Assembly: GCA_002633025.1 (NCBI GenBank)
Contig: NMRB01000182.1
Location: forward strand, 178,272-242,271
Direction of reading: 5' to 3'
Length of the DNA stretch: 64,000 nt
Origin: Notospermus geniculatus
Lineage: Eukaryota > Nemertea > Pilidiophora > Heteronemertea > Lineidae
Shown here: positions 1-10,623 of the stretch, piece after piece
Layout: each line of letters starts with the position of its first letter
Numbering within the stretch: position 1 is the first letter of the stretch
Notes under the pieces: model-generated
What the model was told of the DNA's origin: nothing
What the model saw: only the letters and a program-made list of their open reading frames with translations
The model's database searches: none
Made by a program: the position numbers and the translations under genes

Positions 1-1560
1 TTTGTACTGCAGCTGGAGGCCGATGAAAAAAATGATTCCACGTTTATTTCCGGATGAGACCGAAGATTTTTGCTCCATCTCATCCCAAAATAAAAAAAAA
101 ACATTATAATGTAAATTCCTTCGTGGGTTCTCGAAGATGAAAGTATGGAAATGATGTTAGTTTACTAAAAGCTATTTGCTGTTGCTTGAGCTGCGGTCAA
201 AATTTCAAATTAAGTTATTTCCTTGAGTTCTTTACGAATGCACATTTCGAATATACGGCTCGGTTTTCAACAACCGGTTCAAAAATAAATTTTTGCAACC
301 AACCCCCTCTTTGTGTCTTTGTTGTGGGCTGATTTCGGCCAGGAGATTATACGACGTTGGTCATCGCTGAAAATTTGGTGATCGTAAGTAGAAACTGTGA
401 GAACAAACCGTAAGCGCGAATCTGGTCTCTTCTTCACATCCTGCAGCCTATAAATGGCTGGGCAACGCTTCCTGATGTCAATGGTATACACCTTTAGTAC
501 AGTGCGAAGTGTATAATGGCCTTGCGATACCTGACAAACGAGGCACAAACTAAGAGCCTCCAAAGCAACAAACTGGTACCCAAGGAGATATGCCTTCTTT
601 CTTCGTGTGAATCCCTGTTTTGTACGTAACACCTTTGTAAAGTTCTCATACATGCTCTCCTTTTCAAATACAACAATACTGAAGTCACCCGATGGTTCAA
701 AATTAAACATGAATATATTGCCATTCTCATCAAAATAATGACTGCCCATCGGAAGTCGAGCGCGTGCGTTAGTCCAGTCGTCTTTTTCAAGAAAGCTAGA
801 TTTTACACCGGGTAGAACCCTGACTTGTTCTAGTGTCAGAATGAAACCCATGTCTCTAATTCTGTAGACGTGGTACCGAGATTCAGTCCTCACTCTCGCC
901 GAATTCTCGCGGTGTCCGTGAGCACGAACGTATGTAATTTCTAATAATGCAATATCGTTGTGAACAATGATCTTCAATCTTCTGAAAAAAGACCCGTTTG
1001 GACCTCGAGTTCTTTTGAATTGATCGTACGGTAAACGAAGTTTGCGGCGATTGTGTCCCGTCAGGTCAAAGACAATACATCGTATTTCTTTCCATCGAAT
1101 CGTGGTCGGAAAGTAGCTGATTCCCACCACGCCATTTCCATAATCACCAGCGATGGACGCAAGATACAACACTTGATAATTATAAACTAATTCATAACAG
1201 GCATCATTCCTTGTATACACGTAGACGTTCAATGGGTTCATCCCTAGCACGGGTTTCGAAGCAAACCCAAGAAATGCTTTTGATTTTCCGTGATAATGCC
1301 ATTTGGACGATATTTTTGAAAAATCACCTTTGATTTCAACAATACTTCTCTTTTTGAAAAAGTCCGGCTGATAGCGTACATGTATTCCATTCAAATTCCG
1401 CGGAAATTTCAAAGGAGTCGAAAGGTCGGTTGAAAAAGGTGGTTAAGAAGGGTTGGTCGAGCAATGCCTACCGCACACGAGCACACGTCTGGTCAACGTC
1501 ATCTCCTCTTTTTGGGGTCGACAGGTCCGCTGTAATATTTCTCCCTGTTCCATTTGCCAA
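1..1560. repeat. Segmental duplication, copy A
   Basis: This stretch is a direct duplicate of about 10390-12215. The resemblance covers the gene at 279-1412, the roughly 170 bases beyond its 3' end (both start with a GAGCTGGAGGCC tract and share TTCCTTCGTGGGTTCTCGA) and the roughly 150 bases upstream of it (both share CCTACCGCACACGAGCACAC). The part around 180-275 has diverged from its partner. No terminal repeats or target duplication are visible, so this looks like a genomic duplication rather than a transposon, although a multicopy element without obvious ends is not excluded. The left limit lies outside the window. Confidence 0.85.
279..1412 (-). CDS. Unknown intronless protein, duplicated gene copy A
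   Basis: An open frame of 377 residues with no family I recognise. Its conservation in a second copy at 10624-11616, mostly with conservative replacements, argues that it was once under protein-level selection. The sequence shows recurring short beta-rich blocks: a hydrophobic strand, then an N-G or D-G turn, then an aromatic residue, for example VYRIRDMGFILTLEQVRV and the YFDENGNIFMFNFEP stretch. That pattern would fit a beta-propeller, such as those attached to F-box proteins, but this is inference from pattern only. The protein is basic at its C-terminus. The first Met is used because similarity to copy B DNA extends just upstream of it. There is no signal peptide or membrane segment. No promoter was identified, and expression is unknown. 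Confidence 0.5.
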   Translation of the reverse strand: MKFPRNLNGIHVRYQPDFFKKRSIVEIKGDFSKISSKWHYHGKSKAFLGFASKPVLGMNPLNVYVYTRNDACYELVYNYQVLYLASIAGDYGNGVVGISYFPTTIRWKEIRCIVFDLTGHNRRKLRLPYDQFKRTRGPNGSFFRRLKIIVHNDIALLEITYVRAHGHRENSARVRTESRYHVYRIRDMGFILTLEQVRVLPGVKSSFLEKDDWTNARARLPMGSHYFDENGNIFMFNFEPSGDFSIVVFEKESMYENFTKVLRTKQGFTRRKKAYLLGYQFVALEALSLCLVCQVSQGHYTLRTVLKVYTIDIRKRCPAIYRLQDVKKRPDSRLRFVLTVSTYDHQIFSDDQRRIISWPKSAHNKDTKRGLVAKIYF

Positions 1561-1572
1561 TACCCTCCTTAA

Positions 1573-1857
1573 GGGGGGTTTACACGGTTCAACATTTATT
1601 GAAAGGTGTTGAATGTTGAAAGGTGTTGAACGTTGTTGAAAGCTGTCGAATCGTCTAAACTCCCTTTCAACACGGCCTTTCAACAGCTTTCAACATGTTG
1701 CCAGAAAAAGGAACATGAAGGTATTTCGGCAACTTGTTGAAAGCGGTTGAAAGACCTCTTAAAAGGGGGTTTAGGCGATTCAGCAGCTTTCAACAACCTT
1801 CAATACCCTTCTACTTTCAATAGCTTTCAAGCAGTTGAATCGTGTACCCCCCCCCCC
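1573..1857. mobile_element. TTAA-flanked MITE with GTTGAAAG-rich arms
   Basis: The element starts GGGGGGTTTACACGGTTCAAC and ends with the near-inverse GTTGAATCGTGTACCCCCC. It is flanked on both sides by TTAA (1569-1572 and 1858-1861), the duplication used by piggyBac-type transposases. Inside, the motif GTTGAAAG and its complement CTTTCAAC recur many times, giving an extended foldback. It has no coding capacity. The TTAA assignment could be chance because TTAA is short, but the inverted ends support it. Confidence 0.6.
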
Positions 1858-1861
1858 TTAA

Positions 1862-2619
1862 CTGTTATGACGCCATTGTTGGCGCCATCTGAGATATTGC
1901 GATACGAAATTCTACTTCGAACAACAGACACTAACTTGACTTGCTGTGTCAAAACAAAACGATTTTCCATAATTTTCAACGTTATACGACAGGAACAAGC
2001 CAAGATTCCGTGAATCAAGTCCTGACGAGGCCATTCCAAGTGAAATAATGAAGTGCAGCCATCTTTAAGATAAAAATTAGGAACGATAACGATAAAAAAA
2101 TAAAGTAGCGATACCACCTTCCTCAACCAATGTTGAGTTCCCATACTTTCTTGTGGAATACAGGATGTTATTCCGTATTGAAATTGGCAGACATCATTTG
2201 AGCTTTCCAAGGAGACGAAAAAACCGTCACACTTGGTCTGAATCAAACAGCACATACCGCAATGAATGGCGGACCCTCTGGAATACATCTTTGGGTTTAT
2301 TTTTCCACTTTCGAAATACAACTCGAAAATCACTGCGGTTAACATGGTTAAGATGGGTAAAGATGTCATGATGATGAGCTACAGAAAATCACCAGGTTTC
2401 TTTTAAGGCCTGTCTTTTGAAAACTCGCTTCGGATCCGCGGCAAGCATGACAACGTCCTTATTTTCGACACAAGGTCCTTTCAGTACCAAACGTTCACGT
2501 AATTATGCAACTTGTTGATCAATGATTTTGCAACGACCAGTGATTGTTGATCAGGTGATCAGTGGTGTATCGATAATTTTACAGCATCCGTATCAGTGAT
2601 TATCTAATTCTAAAATACC
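1862..2619. other. No recognisable feature
   Basis: The only open frames are short and without similarity I can name. GATCA-rich sequence near 2515-2560 (TTGATCA repeated) is low complexity. I see no gene here. Confidence 0.5.
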
Positions 2620-2910
2620 TTGGTATCCAGACCCGTAGGAGCCGGGGGTCCCGCCCCCCCCACACACTTTTTTGCTAAAAAATACCTTTGGCCCAAATGT
2701 CCATTTTATACATGTATGTCCATATTCGTGCTCTCAGATGCCAGGAGAATGCATCTAAAGCACTTAAATTGTCAAATTTTTCTGGGGAGGACCCCCAGAC
2801 CTCCCGTTTGCGCTTCCCACTTCCTTTTCAGTGCTCACCGCCTCCGTCCCCCCTTTCTGTCTATCCTTGATCCGGCCCTGCCAGGGCCCCCCACCCCCCA
2901 CTCATCAGAG
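2620..2910. repeat. Dispersed repeat remnant
   Basis: C-rich and G-rich blocks surround a segment with GTGCTCTCAGATGCCAGG and GAATGCATCTAAAGCAC, ending near CGGCCCTGCCAGGGCC. The organisation looks like a decayed interspersed repeat rather than a gene. The open frames across it (2620-2946 and 2688-2870) are proline-rich artefacts of the C runs. Confidence 0.35.
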
Positions 2911-3270
2911 GGCTGCTACGGGCCTTGTATCTCGTGCGTATGTTAATGGATAATGCATTAGCCTCATTCTGAATGCAGCGGGTTTGGGTGACACAACCAA
3001 GAACCCGACTCAGTGTTTCCAAAATGGCGTCTGGCGTTCAACATTTCTCGCTTCGAGCATTCAGCGAGGTAGTGCAACGAATGTCGGCCAGATGGATACT
3101 CAGTGACGTATCCCAGCGATGTTTTGTATCGTTAGCTAAACATCCTGCGGATAGTCCGTTGAAGAAAGCACCCTGCGATCTCATGTCTCCAACTGGTTAA
3201 AATGATTCTCAGCTGTTTCCACCGGATTGTCTGTTGTCTCGAATCAAATAAACAAGTGATGTCTCCATAT
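2911..3270. other. No recognisable feature
   Basis: Short open frames only (2973-3200, 75 codons, not recognised). No repeat ends or RNA genes are seen. Confidence 0.4.
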
Positions 3271-3765
3271 ATCGGGTGTCCCAAAAAAAGTAGACACTTT
3301 TTGTCTCGCAATATTTCACTTATTTGACAACTAAAATCTTTGAGAATTTACAGATACCATTTTCAGCATATCGTCAGCAAGCCCTGCAAATATCAAAGGT
3401 ATCGGATGTAATTCCTGTAAGTACTGTCCAAATCAAAATTGCATGTGCAAAAATACAATATCAGAGAAACTTGCCTATTTCAACTATGTTCGATGTGCTC
3501 TCCATCCTCTATCAGGCACTATCATCAGTCAATCAGTGGGGGCCCCTCCCATACCAAGGGGCCACTCCAGAGTTCGGGAAAGATAAGTGGTCTCCTCAAA
3601 GTCCTGATTGCAACCACATGCACTACTCGAAATGGGACTCTCGCAAAGAAAAGGTGTATCGCGCGAACGAAATAAAAAATTCAAATAGGAGGAGTTAAAA
3701 GACAAGATCCGACAAAAAGAGACTAAAGAGACAAAAAGTGTCTTTTTGGGGGGGGGACACCCGAT
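3271..3765. mobile_element. Tc1/mariner-type non-autonomous element
   Basis: The ends are inverted: ATCGGGTGTCCCAAAAAAAG at the left, and GGGGACACCCGAT at the right after a G run. The internal continuation GACACTTTTTGTCTC / GAGACAAAAAGTGTC extends the terminal repeat to about 40 bp. TA dinucleotides flank both ends. The CGGGTGTCCC start is of a kind common in mariner-like elements. The core (about 3310-3690) holds only short, unrecognised open frames, so any transposase is gone. Confidence 0.6.
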
Positions 3766-3767
3766 AT

Positions 3768-3852
3768 AAAAAAACGTTTCACACCCAGTGGGTTTCGAAC
3801 CCAGGACCCTTTGATCGGACACCAGAATCACCACACCACCGAGCTCATGCGC
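3768..3852 (-). repeat. tRNA-derived SINE head (pol III A/B boxes)
   Basis: On the minus strand the segment carries an excellent B box, GGTTCGAAACC, preceded by an A-box-like TGGTGTGGTGA at tRNA-like spacing and followed by a run of seven T (3774-3768) that would end pol III transcription. The acceptor strands do not pair, so this is unlikely to be a working tRNA gene. A tRNA-derived SINE head or tRNA pseudogene fits better. Confidence 0.4.
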
Positions 3853-4205
3853 ATATTTTGGTTCCCCTCGGTTTGTTTCCAATGTCCTCCAGCTGATGCC
3901 CTGTTCCATCGACTGGAGAACTGAGAAAACTCAAAACGAGTAGACTGAAATAGTAGGCTGGAGACTCATTTTATCTCGAGATGAGATCGATTTGTTTTCT
4001 GTGAACTTTCGTCAATAACATTATGATATAATCGGCATTTTTTTTTATTTTCCTTGAAAAAAAGCCTCACAGTAACAAATGATGGGCCGCAAAATGCAAC
4101 CTCATCTGTCGTCGCAATTTTAGCTTCAGCCGTCTGACTCACAAGATTAAACCTACAGGTACAACACACCATACCTAGCCAGTCTCTACCTACGTGGACC
4201 TCAAT
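3853..4205. other. No recognisable feature
   Basis: Unique-looking sequence between the SINE head and the next MITE. No coding or RNA gene was recognised. Confidence 0.4.
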
Positions 4206-4417
4206 AGGTATCTTGCAGCTAAGCGACGTAACGGACGAAAATTACTTATGCGGCGACGTATAGTACGATATTCTCCAACGAAATGTCTCCATACTATGTT
4301 GGTTATTACAGGAGCGATCGCCTGGACAGCCAATCGTGTGGAAAAGGGGCGGGTAATTTATTATAAGTCACCGTTTCGTCCGTTACGTCCGTTCCGTCGG
4401 TTAGCTACAAGATACCT
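4206..4417. mobile_element. 212-bp MITE with AAT duplication
   Basis: Inverted ends AGGTATCTTGCAGCTAAGCG and its near complement at 4398-4417 (TTAGCTACAAGATACCT) are flanked by AAT at 4203-4205 and 4418-4420. The inner arms CGTAACGGACGAAA / TTTCGTCCGTTACG continue the foldback. It is non-coding. Confidence 0.7.
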
Positions 4418-4729
4418 AATTAGACTGGTAGGGGACAAGGTGTGAAGCAAGGACCGCTAGACCTAGGAATACATGTAGCTGCCTGTGAAACAATAGTTTG
4501 CAGTTGTAAAATATTAACCCAACAACCGTTGGTTTATATAACCTTACAGTTTAATCCCTCATTGAACCACTAAACCCACACAACATTCGAGGGGACTTAG
4601 ATTCCTGTTACCGCCATTTCCAGGGAACATACCAACAGGAAACGTGACTATTACCGTCATTTTGGAGAAATGGTAAGCTGCTGGTTTAAATGCATAAAAC
4701 CTCAAACCGCAAGTAAACATCGTACCTAT
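4418..4729. other. No recognisable feature
   Basis: Spacer between two MITEs. No gene or repeat ends were recognised. Confidence 0.4.
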
Positions 4730-5573
4730 AGCTGCGTTTACACCTAACGAAATTGCCGGGTCTGACCCTCCATTTTTGCGTTTACACCTATGGCCCCTTT
4801 TACACTACGTGTTTTCAGCCGTGCTCGACGCAAAAAAGGTGATAGTGTAAATGGGTTGGCACGGCACAACGGGGCTCGGCACGGTGCTACTTTCATCCGG
4901 GCCGAACCCCCCAACAGGAAGTGGGTTCGACCTGGGTCGAGGACGGTTCCGCTGGAAAACTGCACAGTGTAAACACGCAACTGGGCTCGGCCCACTTGAA
5001 TGACTCGCCTTTAGTGAATGCGCATGCTCATTTATCGGCATTGGAACTCAAAACGTCATTGCCGCGAATGATCATGGGCGCAGCCATATTGAAAATGACG
5101 GAGATTTCGTACCTCCACAGAAAGGAGAGCCGAGACGATTCAGATATTGGCGCGGTTTTAATGGGGTAAAATGCTCTTTCTGAGGCGGGCCTGGCCCGGG
5201 TCGAGCACGGCACGGTTCATCCGGGCCAAAATTCTGCGTAGTGTAAAAACGGCTTATGAAAATCGGATCCGGGTTAAAAATTGCCGGGCTAATTTAGCCC
5301 GCTTTCGCTCGGCGGGTCTGACCCGCCGTGGATCCGGATTATACTTTCGCCCGACAATTTCATAGGTGTGGACAGAAAAATGCCGAGCTAAAACGTTTAC
5401 TGAGCCCACCGACAGGTGTCGGTCTGCTAAAATTGAATGGGTGGTCTGTCTATAAATAGCATGGCCAGCGTTCAATATGGTAAGACGAATAATAGGTGTC
5501 GACAGAAAATTCAATGGATCCGGGTTAAATTCGAACCCGGGCCTGGAAAAATTGCTTAGGTGTAAACACAGCT
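4730..5573. mobile_element. MITE (AGCTG-GTTTACACCTAA family), copy 1
   Basis: Starts AGCTGCGTTTACACCTAA and ends TTAGGTGTAAACACAGCT, giving an inverted terminal repeat of about 24 bp. The interior is a foldback rich in GGATCCGGGTTAAAAATTGC and its complement. It is preceded by TAT and followed directly by copy 2 after only three bases. A second MITE (4792-5254) is nested inside it. Confidence 0.75.
4792..5254. mobile_element. MITE (GGCC-TTTTACACTACG family), nested copy
   Basis: Inverted ends GGCCCCTTTTACACTACG and GTAGTGTAAAAACGGCT lie inside the host MITE, with TAT at 4789-4791 and 5255-5257 as a 3-bp duplication. The empty site is visible in the neighbouring copy at 5577-6076, where the host sequence reads straight through. 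A second copy lies at 34210-34702. A 3-bp AT-rich duplication with GG ends suggests PIF/Harbinger mobilisation. Confidence 0.8.
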
Positions 5574-5576
5574 AGT

Positions 5577-6076
5577 AGCTGCGTTTACACCTAACGAAAT
5601 TGCCGGGTCTGACCCTCCATTTTTGCGTTTACACCTATGAAAATCGGATCCGGGTTAAAAATTGCCGGGCTAATTTAGCCCGCTTTCGCTCGGCGGGTCT
5701 GACCCGCCGTGGACCCGGATTATACTTTAGCCCGGCAATTTCATAGGTGTGGACAGAAAAATGCCGGGCTAAAACGTTTACTGAGCCCACCGACAGGTGT
5801 CGGTCTGCTAAAATTGAATGGGTGGTGTGTCTATGGGCCGTATTCTAGAAGCTTCCTTAGCTCTAAGGTTTACCTTAAGCTATTGTTTGCCGGGCAGAAT
5901 ACAAAATCTTAAAGTGGACCTTAGAGTTAAGGAGGCTTCTAGAATACGGGCCTAATTAATGGCATGGCCAGCGTTCAGTATCGTAAGACGAATAATAGGT
6001 GTGGACAGAAAATTCAATGGATCCGGGTTAAATTCGAACCCGGGTCTGGAAAAATTGCTTAGGTGTAAACACAGCT
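5577..6076. mobile_element. MITE (AGCTG-GTTTACACCTAA family), copy 2
   Basis: Same ends and interior as copy 1 but without the GGCC-family insertion. It carries its own hairpin insertion at 5835-5952 instead. TAT follows its right end, matching the TAT before copy 1, so the pair may be a tandem duplication of one insertion. Confidence 0.75.
5835..5952. mobile_element. 118-bp hairpin element, nested
   Basis: GGGCCGTATTCTAGAAGC at the left and GCTTCTAGAATACGGGCC at the right form a nearly complete hairpin with TCCTTA / TAAGGA continuing the stem. Copy 1 of the host MITE lacks it, which proves insertion. The flanks TAT and TAA suggest a 3-bp duplication with one change. A relative lies at 16536-16654. 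Confidence 0.7.
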
Positions 6077-7375
6077 TATATCATTAAGTTGCAAGTGATC
6101 CACGAACGAAACCTCTGAAATTGGTCGAACCAGGAATGCTGTCATGAATACCAACGGAATGCCCTCTTACGGTGAAGTCGAGAGAAACTGACGCCTCCGA
6201 ATGCTGATCAAGCCGGTCGATTTTCGTCGTATCAAGGGCCTCCGCGGGCCTGAAGGCTTCAACAGTGTAAAGCTCATTGCATTGTAGATACTGACATTCG
6301 TAGCTGGCGAAGTAGAAGATACAACTCTTACGAAAAAAAGACGACATCTTTGATCTACATGTAAACGCTGAAACTCATTGGTAAATACGTCTTTATGTAT
6401 TGATGCCCTGGCCTGAAGAAAATGAATCGTAAGGACTGCTCTCTTCTCGACGTGTCTAAGATTCAGTATGATACAAGTAATCAATAGTTCTACATCATTG
6501 ATTTCCTTGGAGAAACACGCATTGTATGTAAAAAGTCGTCAATAGCGAAAGAAGGGCCTTTCGCATTTTTTCATCAAGTTCGAATAGCATAGCCGAGTAG
6601 GCCTACTCCAAATCTAAATTAGAACCGGATGGAGTGGATGGGCCTTAACCAATCAAGCTAGTTTTTCCGCCACTCTGTCAAGAGATACTATCGCGATCCC
6701 TGATTGGCTAATCCAGTGTCGGATACAGATATGTTCCAGGTCATCAGCGTTGTCAGCCTTAAAAACGGATTTACCCAGTACACGATACACACAACTTTAT
6801 CCTGGTTCCAACTAGATAAGAGTTACTGGAGATAGATTGCAGAAGGTAGTGGAAATCTAGGTGGTGACAGACCTAGATCGACGCAACGCGTATCATCGAC
6901 AGCGTTTTGTATTCTGTTGGTGTACCAATGCAAAACGCATTGCTCAAAAACAATGCAAAACGCATTGCTCAACGTCGCTTGTCGCTTGGTCTGTCACCGC
7001 ATTTGATCCTGAGAACGTCAGGGGTTCTTAGCGCTGTCTCACGTCGTCACCACACACAGCGACGGTGTTGGTGACGAGCGCTAAAAACCCCCGATGTTCT
7101 CAGGTTGCCGCATTTAATGGAAACGCATGGGAAGCGATCCGGAGCAGAATACCCACCGCTGTTGTTAAGCGTCCCGTCGCGCTGGATCTGTCTTCCTAGT
7201 GCGACGCGACACTTACAACAGCGCAGCAGCTCCAAAGCCGCGAAGCAGCAAAAATGCTGGTTCGTGAGAGACTAGGGGCAACGTGTGCGCAGCTCAGCGT
7301 GTACCTCGCTCACTTTTATGGCCGTTGTGGCTTCAGAGGTTCTCCTTCTATCGATGCTTATTTTTTAGCTCACCT
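6077..7375. other. No gene recognised; small repeats
   Basis: Open frames at 6084-6484 and 7047-7235 are short and unrecognised. A 22-bp direct repeat (CAATGCAAAACGCATTGCTC, two units at 6926-6972) and an imperfect hairpin (7008-7104, CCTGAGAACGTCAGGGGTT pairing with its complement) are present. Confidence 0.4.
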
Positions 7376-8460
7376 GTGAGCTATAGTCGTCACGCGGTGT
7401 CCGTCCGCGTCCGTAAGCAGGGCACGTTTTATAATCGCTCGGGCTATTGACCTGAAACTTGGTGTACATGTACCCCTAGGTGAAAGTAACGCACATACCA
7501 ACTGTCGGTCCGATTTGATTCCTAGCTTGGCCACCAGGGGGGCTTAACCGAAAACCTTTAAAGTGCTATTTCGCCTTAACTGTTGACCGGATCCTCACCA
7601 AATTTTTATCGTAGGTGCATCTGATGAGGATACATGACATATTACTCGGGTTTTTGATTTGACGTAATTTTCAAGATCACACAGGTCAAAGTTCGAAATT
7701 TCACCGTTAGGTGGCACGTTTCGTGACTATGTTTTCTGGGTTGTTCAAATTAGGCGTGATGATGTATATACATACCCGCTATGTCTACAGCGAGTTTCGG
7801 TCTGATCGGACTTCAAACATGGCCGCCAGGTGGCTATCTTGGAAATTGGGCGTTGGCCCACAGCGTGTTTACTAACTACTGCAGCTAAAATGTTCTGAAC
7901 TTGAACAAGCCTGTATCTGTGTAGCCTTCAAATGTACAGCAAATTTCAGCGTGATCGGACTTCAAAGACCGCTGCCAGGGAGCCATTTTGGAAAATGGAA
8001 CTTTGACCTGTGTGACCAAGAAACGTTGTTCAACTTGAAAACCCGTATGCTGTATCATGTACCTTCATTAGATGTACCTACAATACAAATTTGGTGACGA
8101 TCCGTCGAAAAATAAGTTAGTTATTGCACTTTTTGTACATTTCAAATGGAGCCATCTAGTGACTATTTAATGAACTACAGTACATCCATCCAGTTTGGAA
8201 CCTCATGATCAACCGCTGGTGCTATTGACTTCAAACTTCACAGACGTGCACCTCAGGGTTATATATAGGCTATCTTCACAGACCAATTTTCATGGAAGCC
8301 CGATTGTCCATTCTGCCACCAGGGGGGCCAAAAGTAAAAACCTTTTAAGTGCGATTCAACCTTAACCGTTGGTCGGATCCTCACCAAATTTTTATCACAG
8401 GTACATCTAATGAGGTCACATCTACGCTAAGCCGGAATTTTGTCCCGCGCTTCACTGCGT
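7376..8460. repeat. Dispersed repeat with internal units ending near GCCAGGTGGC
   Basis: Begins with TAGCTCACCTGTGAGCTA and contains recurring blocks: GGGCTATTGACCTGAAACTTGG, then CCGATTTGATT or GATCGGACTTCAAA, then GGCCGCCAGGTGG or GGCCACCAGGGGG. Units of very roughly 140-200 bases repeat several times. Related copies lie at 10080-10345 and 46262-46740. No coding potential is seen. It is a degenerate tandem-bearing interspersed repeat of unknown class. Confidence 0.65.
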
Positions 8461-9339
8461 CTGTGATGCTGGATTCGGCTCAGATTTGGCAGTTGGTTTC
8501 CTCCTGATCTGTATTTGTGCATAGTGCAACGATTTTTCCGGTTAAACGCACCAAAGGGTCGCAAAAGGGCCGAAAATACAAAAAGCGTAGTTTCCATCCC
8601 GTCTCACAGTCGGCGCCACCGTAGAGTCGACCGTGTAGCCGTTGGACGTGGCTGATGTGCCTGCGCGAATGCAATATAGGCCACTGCATTGTTACCTCAA
8701 ATTCTACTACGTTTTCCTCACCAAATTATATACTGTACATGGCACATGTTCTGTTGCCCGCCTAATTATTATAGATATCGACAGATCTCTTACGATAAAA
8801 AGTGACACAACCGAGCCAGTCGGCACTGTACAAAGATCGCGTAGGCCTACTGAACCGGCCATCGTCTGCATTCAGTTCTCCTGTGATCTGGTAAAACCTA
8901 GTAAGTCTCATTTAGACAATTTTGAGAAAATCAAGGAAAACCGTTTTCCTACACGATTAAGCTCCAGGAGACAAAAGGAATTTCGTGTTGTCTTTTTAGT
9001 TTTTTTTAGCATAATGGAAGGTCTTTCCAGTGCATAACATTTCATTTGGTTTGATGGCTTAATCAGGTTACATAATGACTTAGGGTGTTTTTTCCTGATC
9101 AAAGTTATTTCAGTGGTTACGGTTTTCACCAACAAGAACCTTACTGAGGCGGGTTTTATGCATTTTTATTTCATAATATGAAGGGATAATACCTAGTAAG
9201 TTCAAATGTGGGGCTAACTCATTTTTCATAAAAAAGTGACTTACTAGGATTTACCATATCACAGGAGAGTTAGCAGCCGCACATTTCGCGCAGTTGGTAG
9301 GAAGGTATTTCATCAAATACACAACAAATACGATAAAGA
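8461..9339. other. No recognisable feature
   Basis: The largest open frame (8642-9037, 131 codons) has no recognisable motif and no conserved partner in the window, so I do not call it a gene. A small inverted repeat, CCTAGTAAGT / ACTTACTAGG, lies at about 9192-9250. Confidence 0.4.
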
Positions 9340-9808
9340 TAAGGCCACCTAAAAAGTAGATTCTCGTCCCCGCCCTTGCCAATATTTTCTGCCCTGCCTC
9401 ATTTCCATTTTATTTTTTTTGATTAAAAAACCCTCCAACATGTCAAACAAACGTTGAAATGAGAGATTTACGTGTCCCATTTAAGTTCCTACCAAATTTC
9501 CTGTGTTGACTTCCACTGATCAATGATAGGAGTGACTTTGTCACTGGTTTTAGGATGATTGTTCAAGCATTCTCATCATATTCCCATAACAAGGACCAAG
9601 TTAGCCCCACCAGAGACATCCAGCAGTGGTAGTATGGTTTTTCCAGGGTACGAGACAACATTAGTGTGGTCGTGGCATAGAATCGCCAGCACTGACAAAA
9701 GCCCAAAATAAGTCCACAGAAATAAAAAAATAAAAATAAAAAGCCACCTCCCTTGCCGTCACCTAGAAAAAAGGACGAGAATCTAATTTTATTTTTTAGG
9801 TCGCCTAA
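9340..9808. mobile_element. MITE with TAGGCGACCTAAAAA ends
   Basis: The left end AAGGCCACCTAAAAAGTAGA and the right end TTTTTTAGGTCGCCTAA are inverted, and the arms continue with GATTCTCGTCC / GGACGAGAATC. The interior holds no recognised gene. The exact boundary and duplication are uncertain by a few bases. Confidence 0.6.
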
Positions 9809-10079
9809 CAATCAATAACGTGTTCTCATAAGTATGCTATAGGCCTACCGTTGTATCGTCAACTAGGCCTAGCCCTCCACAACTGCAACATGAGGAAGTT
9901 ACCCTTCTCTCATTTAATTCCAATTCTCACTCACACAAACTGCCAAGAATGAAACATTCACCATTATATGCCATATACAGGTACACATTTATAAAAAATA
10001 CAATCCCGACACTCTAGGCTAATAATGGCTTTATCAAACCCGTGATTATAGCTAGTGATATATAATACAGGTTTTTGAT

Positions 10080-10345
10080 TTGACCTCTTTTTCAACGTCA
10101 CAGAGGTCAAAGTTTAAAGTTTTGCCATTAGGAGGCACGTTTCGTGGCCGCAGGGGCTATTGACCTGAAACTTGGTAGGCCTACATATATTCCCCTAGGG
10201 CAGATGACCAATGACACCAAGTTTCGGCTCGATTCGATTCTTGGCGTGACCACTAGGTGGCTACAACCCAAAACACAGTTGTCATCTGTTCTTCTGATGC
10301 ATTCACCCACAGGTGAGCATATGGTCCATGGACCATTTCATTTTA
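10080..10345. repeat. Dispersed GCCGCCAGGTGGC-type repeat, short copy
   Basis: GGGGCTATTGACCTGAAACT, CACCAAGTTTCGGCTCGATT and CCACTAGGTGGC match the repeat at 7376-8460 and 46262-46740 in the same order. Confidence 0.6.
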
Positions 10346-10623
10346 AAATAGGTTACTAGAACCGCGGGGAGGACCTCAGGGAATAACGTTTTGTACATGA
10401 GCTGGAGGCCAATGAAAAATGGTTCCAAGTTTATTTCCGGAGGAGACCGACGCTTTTTGCTCTATCTGACCCCAAAATAAAAAAAAAAAACATTATATGT
10501 AGATTCCTTCGTGGGTTCTCGATAATGGAAGTTTGAAAATGATGCATGGGTGCTTACTTGTACGTTTCCACCGTACACTGTACGGAAATCATTGCCAATA
10601 CGTGATACGTTTGAAGGTCCCCA

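Noticed and set aside
2620-2946. A 108-codon ORF as a gene
   Set aside because: It is driven by C and G runs in a dispersed repeat and has no recognisable domain.
3768-3852. A functional tRNA gene
   Set aside because: The B box and terminator are good, but the acceptor arms do not pair and the T stem has a mismatch. Kept only as a SINE or pseudogene-type feature.
8642-9037. A 131-codon ORF as a host gene
   Set aside because: It has no domain, no partner in the window and no sign of codon bias, and its length is within chance expectation for 64 kb.
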